Source: Sphingobium trunci
GTDB lineage: Bacteria; Pseudomonadota; Alphaproteobacteria; Sphingomonadales; Sphingomonadaceae
Length of the DNA stretch: 64,000 nt
Reading direction: 5' to 3'
NCBI RefSeq assembly: GCF_022664535.1
Contig: NZ_JAKUJY010000018.1
Coordinates: 33,361-97,360 of the forward strand
Shown: piece by piece, positions 59,942 to 64,000 of the stretch
Layout of the letters: each line of letters begins with the position of its first letter
Numbering within the stretch: position 1 is the stretch's first letter
Notes under the pieces: generated by a model
What the model saw: only the letters and a program-made list of their open reading frames with translations
What the model was told of the DNA's origin: nothing
Database searches by the model: none
Translations under genes and position numbers: made by a program

Positions 59942-60628
59942 ATGGTGCAGGATAGCACATCCCATGCTCCGCCGCGCCGCGATGACCATCCAGGCGACGG
60001 CGTTGTGCGAAGCACTTCGCGTTTGGAGGCCTTTGCCGACGCAGTCTTTGCGATTGCCTTCACCCTGCCGATCGTCGAGATCAGGCTGCCCGAGCCCAGC
60101 AGCCGCTTCCTTGCCGACCTGTTCTCGCTCTGGCCGGAATGGTTGGGCTATGGCTTGGCTACTCTGGTCATCGGTATCTATTGGGTGCAACATCATTTTT
60201 CGGGAGCCATCTACCGAACGGTGGGCCATCGTTTCCTGCTTGCCACAATGCTTTTCCTGGCGATGATCGGTTTCATCGCTTTCCCCACGCGGGCATTTGC
60301 CGACAGCCTGGCTGTACCTGCTGCGGCGCGTCAGGGCGGGCTGATCTATGTCCTGAGCCTTTCAGCCCTGGCGCTGACCTGGTGGGTGAAGTGGCGCACC
60401 GGGCTGGCCATGGGGGAGGTCGATGAGCGGCTGGACCCTGCCTATGTGCAGCGTCTGAACCGAACCTATCGCCGAAGCACCTTGTTGATGCTCGTGGCGG
60501 GAGCAACCGCCTTTCTCAGATGGGAAGTCGGGCTTGCCATCGCCACGGCCGTTACCCTTTTCCATCTCCGCCCCCCGGAAACTCCTGTCTATGGCACCCG
60601 GGCGCCGATCGTGGAAGGCGAAGCTTGA
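59942..60628 (+). CDS. TMEM175-family (DUF1211) potassium channel protein
   Basis: 228 residues from ATG 59942. The family signature in the first helix appears as RLEAFADAVFAIAFTLPIVEI (FAD for the more frequent FSD, a common variant). About six helices in all, matching the single-repeat bacterial TMEM175 unit, which tetramerises into a K+ channel without a P-loop. A hydrophilic N-terminal arm of about 30 residues is present. The gene converges on another channel-like gene (60698). Confidence 0.85.
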   Translation: MVQDSTSHAPPRRDDHPGDGVVRSTSRLEAFADAVFAIAFTLPIVEIRLPEPSSRFLADLFSLWPEWLGYGLATLVIGIYWVQHHFSGAIYRTVGHRFLLATMLFLAMIGFIAFPTRAFADSLAVPAAARQGGLIYVLSLSALALTWWVKWRTGLAMGEVDERLDPAYVQRLNRTYRRSTLLMLVAGATAFLRWEVGLAIATAVTLFHLRPPETPVYGTRAPIVEGEA

Positions 60629-60697
60629 TGGATGGCGCCTTCGTTTCCACCCGACAGTGACATCCGGAGAGATTGATCTGATTGCTACCTTCGGAAA

Positions 60698-61774
60698 TTA
60701 CCCAGGCGTAGACATGTAACGACGATCAATCTCATCGATGCTGTAGCCCAGGGTCAGCGCCACGCGGCGGATGAGCGGTTCCCAGCGAGCGCGTTGATCG
60801 GCATAGCCTCCATAGTCGCGGTGCACGTCAATCCCCACCTGCTGCAACTTCGCAATGGCGGCGGCATAGCTTTCGCGGGAATGCGATACGTCCGAAGCAT
60901 TTGCCGGGCTTTTTCCCGCGGTCGGAAAATTTCGATCCAACGTCTCGAGCAGGAGGCGAGCACCTTCGCGTAACGAGGAAACGGGCACTGAACACAGCAG
61001 CGAACGATATTTCTGCCGATCGAGCGTGGTATCGATCAGCGTCGTGAGGTCAAGGAGGATGAATGTGAGCCGGGATACTGAGTAGAGGGGGTCTTCGAAG
61101 CGGAAGTAGAAGAGCAGCGGATAGAAATGATGCGCCTCCTTTGTCACGGCGAGCGGCTGTACGAGGTTGCCGAGTTCGCTGGTCGCGTTGCTCAAATCGC
61201 CGCCTGAACCGAGCCGTGCCAGCATCTCCGCAGCGTCGCCGGTGCGCGCGGTGAGCAGGTCGATGGTAAGCGCAAGAGCGTTGCGCTCGCGCAGCCCGGA
61301 ATAGACCTGGACCAAATAACTCAGGATGAGCGATAGAACAGATGCGCCGACAAGCGAGTTGAGCAGAAAGAGCAACTGCGTACCGGGCGTATGCGGCGAA
61401 TAGTCGCCGCCACCGACGATTGAAAGGCTGTTGCCGGCGACCATAAGAGCCGTGACGAAGTCTCTGGAGGCCCCGCCGCTGCTGGGCCTGATTGCCGTCC
61501 CAAGTTCGGGTTGGATCATCAGCGAGGCTCCGGCCGTCAACCCGAGCGCCCAGAACACGATCAGCAGGATCACCATAAGCGGCCCTGCAAATGACAGGGC
61601 CGCCCCGCGATGCCGGCCCGATAATGTGGAAAGCCTCCTGAGCGATGCCCAGACGAGCCGGTTCCAGTAAGGCGCCAGCAGGCCGGTGCCCGCGCGCGCG
61701 TAGAGCACCGTCAGGAAAATGTCGGCGAGGAAGAGCAGCATCAACCCCGCGCCGCCGATCTGTTCAAGCGTCAT
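60698..61774 (-). CDS. Potassium-channel-like membrane protein with VGGGD filter
   Basis: 358 residues from ATG 61774 (a GTG 15 bases upstream is possible). Helices at about 8-28, 60-85, 105-118 (pore helix), and 128-160. The loop reads SLSIVGGGDYSPHTP (residues 117-130), aligned to the K+-channel filter TVGYGDxxP, but with Gly for Tyr. The C-terminal 200 residues are cytoplasmic, helical, without an obvious RCK domain. It could be a non-selective or altered-selectivity channel, or a sensor. It shares its strand with the small membrane protein 61799-62392, 24 bases upstream. Confidence 0.7.
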   Translation of the reverse strand: MTLEQIGGAGLMLLFLADIFLTVLYARAGTGLLAPYWNRLVWASLRRLSTLSGRHRGAALSFAGPLMVILLIVFWALGLTAGASLMIQPELGTAIRPSSGGASRDFVTALMVAGNSLSIVGGGDYSPHTPGTQLLFLLNSLVGASVLSLILSYLVQVYSGLRERNALALTIDLLTARTGDAAEMLARLGSGGDLSNATSELGNLVQPLAVTKEAHHFYPLLFYFRFEDPLYSVSRLTFILLDLTTLIDTTLDRQKYRSLLCSVPVSSLREGARLLLETLDRNFPTAGKSPANASDVSHSRESYAAAIAKLQQVGIDVHRDYGGYADQRARWEPLIRRVALTLGYSIDEIDRRYMSTPG

Positions 61775-61798
61775 TGTCAATGCCGTCACATGGATCGA

Positions 61799-62392
61799 CT
61801 ATAGCGAGGCGACCGCGTGGGGAATCTCGCCGGCCACCGTGCCTTCCGCCCGATAATCCGCGGGTATGTCGAAGTCTTTCCGGGCAAGGCCGCGAGAGGC
61901 TTGCGGTCCGCGCGGCAGACCGCTGCGGCTGGAGTAGTCGCGCTCGCCGCCGGGCCGACGACCGTGTGCGGCCTTGACCCCCGAATAGGCGACTATGTCG
62001 AGCACAGTGATTCCGATCACCAAGGCCAGCGCGATCGCAGCATTGTTCCGCTTCGGATTGTTCCGGCGAAGTGCCAGCGCCAGAGTGCCCAGATCAATCG
62101 CGTCACCGGCTATGCGGGACGCAAGGCCGACCGGCTTGTCCACGGACAGCGTCGGTACCGCGCTTGCAAGTTCGCGTGCGCCATAAGCTTGGATCAGGCG
62201 CTGCTTACCGCGCAGGCCCAAGGACCGTGCGATCCTGCCAGGCGCGAGCAGTTCTGTGACGCCCAGGCCGATGGAGAACCAGCCGAGCGCGCGGGCCAGA
62301 TGGTCGGGGCCGGTAAGCGAGCTTGGGCCCTTGCGTTCGATACGGGGGTCTTCCTTGGAACGGGCAATTCCAGTGATATTGGTAAGCGGCAT
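61799..62392 (-). CDS. Hypothetical membrane protein (DUF4267-like)
   Basis: 197 residues. Hydrophobic stretches WFSIGLGVTELLAPG and AIALALVIGITVLDIVAYSGV; between them LIQAYGARELASAVPTL and ASRIAGDAIDLGTLALAL. The C-terminus (GRRPGGERDYSSRSGLPRG) is charged. Resembles proteins found beside dehydrogenase/cyclase genes in sphingomonad stress loci. No catalytic residues. It follows the zinc dehydrogenase gene by 27 bases, same strand. Confidence 0.65.
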   Translation of the reverse strand: MPLTNITGIARSKEDPRIERKGPSSLTGPDHLARALGWFSIGLGVTELLAPGRIARSLGLRGKQRLIQAYGARELASAVPTLSVDKPVGLASRIAGDAIDLGTLALALRRNNPKRNNAAIALALVIGITVLDIVAYSGVKAAHGRRPGGERDYSSRSGLPRGPQASRGLARKDFDIPADYRAEGTVAGEIPHAVASL

Positions 62393-62419
62393 GATGACAC
62401 CTCTAGAAGCAGGGATGGT

Positions 62420-63595
62420 TCAGGGCCGGAGCATGACCTTGATGCAACTGTCCGCCTTGTCGCGGAACGTCCGGTACATTGCCGGTCCTTCTGAAAGATC
62501 GACTTTATGGGTGATGACGAAGGACGGATCGATCTGATCGTCTTCGATCCGGCGCAGCAGATCTTCAGTCCAACGTGGCACATGTGCCTGTGCCATGCGG
62601 AATGTCAGGCCCTTGTTCATCGCCTGGCCCATCGGGATCTTGTCGACGAGGCCTGTATAAACGCCGATGATTGAGATGACGCCGGCCGGACGGCAGGCAT
62701 AGATCATCTCGCGCAGGACGTGGGGCCGGTCGTTCTCGGTCATCATCATTTGTTTGGCCCGGTCCAGGATCGTGTCCGGCTGACCCAAATTGACGTGGCT
62801 TTCCGCGCCCACGGCGTCGATACATTTGTGAGGCCCTTCGCCGCCGGTAAGATCGTTCAGGCGTTCGATGACGCTTTCCTTCTCAAAATTGATGATCGTC
62901 GCGCCCGCAGCCGCAGCCATGGAAAGCCGTTCGGGCAGATGGTCGATCGCTATCACCTGCTCGGCGCCCAGCAGGATTGCCGAACGGATCGTCATTTGCC
63001 CTACGGGGCCGCAGCCCCAGACGGCGACCGTGTCGCCCGGCTCGATGTCCGCCTGAACCGCTGCCTGCCAGCCGGTCGGCAGGATGTCCGACAGGAAGAG
63101 GAGTTTCTCGTCATCTATGCCGTCCGGTACCTTGAGGTGGGTCGTGTCAGCGAAGGGAACCCGAAGATATTCGGCCTGTCCGCCTGGATAGCCGCCGGTC
63201 AGATGTGTGTAGCCGAAAAGACCCGCCGTCCTGTGGCCGAATGCCTTGTCGCCCAATTCTCCCTTCCGGTTCGTCCGCTGGCAGAGCGAGAAGTGGCCGC
63301 GACGGCACTGATCGCACTCGCCGCACTGGATGGTGAAAGGGATGACCACGCGGTCGCCGACCTTGAGCGAGCCGTTGACCGCGCTGCCGACTTCTACCAC
63401 CTCGCCCATTGTCTCGTGGCCGAGAATGTCTCCTGGCAGCATGGCCGGGATCAGATTGTGGAACAGGTGAAGGTCGGAGCCGCAGATCGCACAGCTCGTC
63501 ACCTTGATTATCGCGTCGCGGGGATGGCCGATTTCAGGATCGGAGACGGTGTCGTACCGGACATCTTCCTTGCCGTGCCAAACTAACGCTTTCAT
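62420..63595 (-). CDS. Zinc-dependent alcohol dehydrogenase (glutathione-independent formaldehyde dehydrogenase-like)
   Basis: 391 residues. Catalytic zinc ligands in CAICGSDLH (Cys) and GHETMGEV (His, Glu). Four structural zinc cysteines in [16 protein letters not shown]. Rossmann motif [14 protein letters not shown]. The length and the [21 protein letters not shown] start match the threonine/formaldehyde-dehydrogenase-like MDR group common in stress loci. Reaction likely oxidation of an alcohol or aldehyde with NAD+. First gene of a leftward operon with the two membrane proteins; AGGAG sits before ATG 63595. Confidence 0.92.
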   Translation of the reverse strand: MKALVWHGKEDVRYDTVSDPEIGHPRDAIIKVTSCAICGSDLHLFHNLIPAMLPGDILGHETMGEVVEVGSAVNGSLKVGDRVVIPFTIQCGECDQCRRGHFSLCQRTNRKGELGDKAFGHRTAGLFGYTHLTGGYPGGQAEYLRVPFADTTHLKVPDGIDDEKLLFLSDILPTGWQAAVQADIEPGDTVAVWGCGPVGQMTIRSAILLGAEQVIAIDHLPERLSMAAAAGATIINFEKESVIERLNDLTGGEGPHKCIDAVGAESHVNLGQPDTILDRAKQMMMTENDRPHVLREMIYACRPAGVISIIGVYTGLVDKIPMGQAMNKGLTFRMAQAHVPRWTEDLLRRIEDDQIDPSFVITHKVDLSEGPAMYRTFRDKADSCIKVMLRP

Positions 63596-63768
63596 GCGAA
63601 TCTCCTCTGGGTGTGAACGTTGATTTATTCACATGCAGCAAGCCCATGCGCATTCGGGCGATCCCTAGGGAACATTCCGAGGGTGCGTGGCATTGCCGAA
63701 CCGCCGGCAAGTTGCACGAGGAGGTCGGGCAGGATGGCGATTTTGGCACCACCGGCGGGGAGGGGAAC

Positions 63769-64000
63769 GTGATCGCGGCGGATTTTGGCGACGGCATGTG
63801 CACCGCTGGCCCGGATCAGGCGACCGGCGCGGCGCCCATCGGCCGGGCCCGCTTCCTTCACGCGGTTATCTCCTCCATACCCGACTTCGTCTACGCCTTC
63901 GACCCGCAGCGGCGCTTTGCTTATGCCAATCCCGCCATGCTCGGTCTGTTCGGACTTTCGGCAGACCAGATGCTCGGCAAAAGCTTCGCCGACCTCGGTT
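63769..64000 (+). CDS. PAS-domain signalling protein, 5' part (3' truncated by window)
   Basis: The frame is open from the proposed GTG 63769 (preceded by GGGGAGGGG) to the last base. After about 22 leader residues it reads RARFLHAVISSIPDFVYAFD, then RRFAYANPAMLGLFGLSADQ and GKSFADLG, a clear PAS fold start. The output domain (kinase, diguanylate cyclase or other) lies outside the window. ATG 63796 is an alternative start. It is divergent from the zinc dehydrogenase operon. Confidence 0.75.
   Translation, partial: MIAADFGDGMCTAGPDQATGAAPIGRARFLHAVISSIPDFVYAFDPQRRFAYANPAMLGLFGLSADQMLGKSFADLG

Noticed and set aside
59942..60628. FAD instead of FSD in the TMEM175-type signature as a novelty
   Set aside because: The Ala variant is common in bacterial members, so it is not unusual.
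1..64000. tRNA, rRNA or CRISPR arrays
   Set aside because: No cloverleaf-like, rRNA-like or regularly spaced repeat sequence was seen on reading through; a covariance-model scan could still find a missed small RNA.

Overview
GC-rich DNA (about 60-65 % by eye) with densely packed, often overlapping genes (ATGA, GTGA, TGATG junctions) and frequent TTG/GTG starts. Three large TonB-dependent receptors, two ECF sigma modules, TorF-type porin, NrsF-type anti-sigma factor, CaiB-type CoA-transferase and many small catabolic enzymes point to an alphaproteobacterium of the order Sphingomonadales (Sphingobium, Novosphingobium or Sphingomonas type). The genus is inferred from gene content only.

Layout. 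(1) 1-7880: catabolic block: end of an MDR dehydrogenase, SDR, AhpD-like protein, TonB receptor, two NTF2-like proteins, two adjacent crotonases, flavin reductase. Two identical-type palindromes (GTCAAC-N6-GTTGAC) lie between the divergent AhpD-like gene and the receptor. (2) 8153-15989: GFA-type zinc protein, secreted GH79 glycosidase, IS5-type transposase remnant, MFS transporter, second TonB receptor, class III CoA-transferase. (3) 16313-22609: two divergent groups: TorF porin plus membrane-anchored SGNH hydrolase leftwards, and cupredoxin, ferritin-like protein, NodU-type carbamoyltransferase, DUF5989 protein and methyltransferase rightwards. This looks like a small-molecule or envelope-modification cassette with no product I can name. 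(4) 22646-28191: complete CzcCBA-type metal efflux system. (5) 28601-30271: secreted GH28 glycosidase followed by a clear terminator.

(6) 30353-49640: the largest catabolic island. It holds a TonB receptor, acyl-CoA synthetase, TetR regulator, P450, ABM-domain protein, AhpD-like protein, three NTF2-like proteins, two SDRs, an MDR reductase, a LuxR-type solo, two overlapping Rieske oxygenase alpha subunits, a VOC protein, and an acyl-CoA dehydrogenase overlapping a phosphotransferase (a split version of ACAD10/11). A 22-bp motif repeated in two divergent promoters ties the TetR/CoA-ligase, NTF2/AhpD, P450 and ABM/SDR units into one probable regulon. A 261-bp palindromic, MITE-like element (45841-46101) abuts the end of an NTF2-like gene.

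(7) 49676-59828: ECF42-type sigma factor with DGPF protein, a LysR-linked group (EthD-like, beta-hydroxyacid dehydrogenase, alpha/beta hydrolase), a second ECF sigma factor with NrsF-like anti-sigma factor, then housekeeping or stress genes (DUF308 protein, histidine phosphatase, NAD(P)HX dehydratase, low-affinity iron permease family). (8) 59942-64000: TMEM175-type channel, a K+-channel-like protein with an altered filter (VGGGD), a small membrane protein, a zinc alcohol/formaldehyde dehydrogenase, and the start of a PAS-domain protein cut by the window edge. I saw no tRNA, rRNA or CRISPR array.
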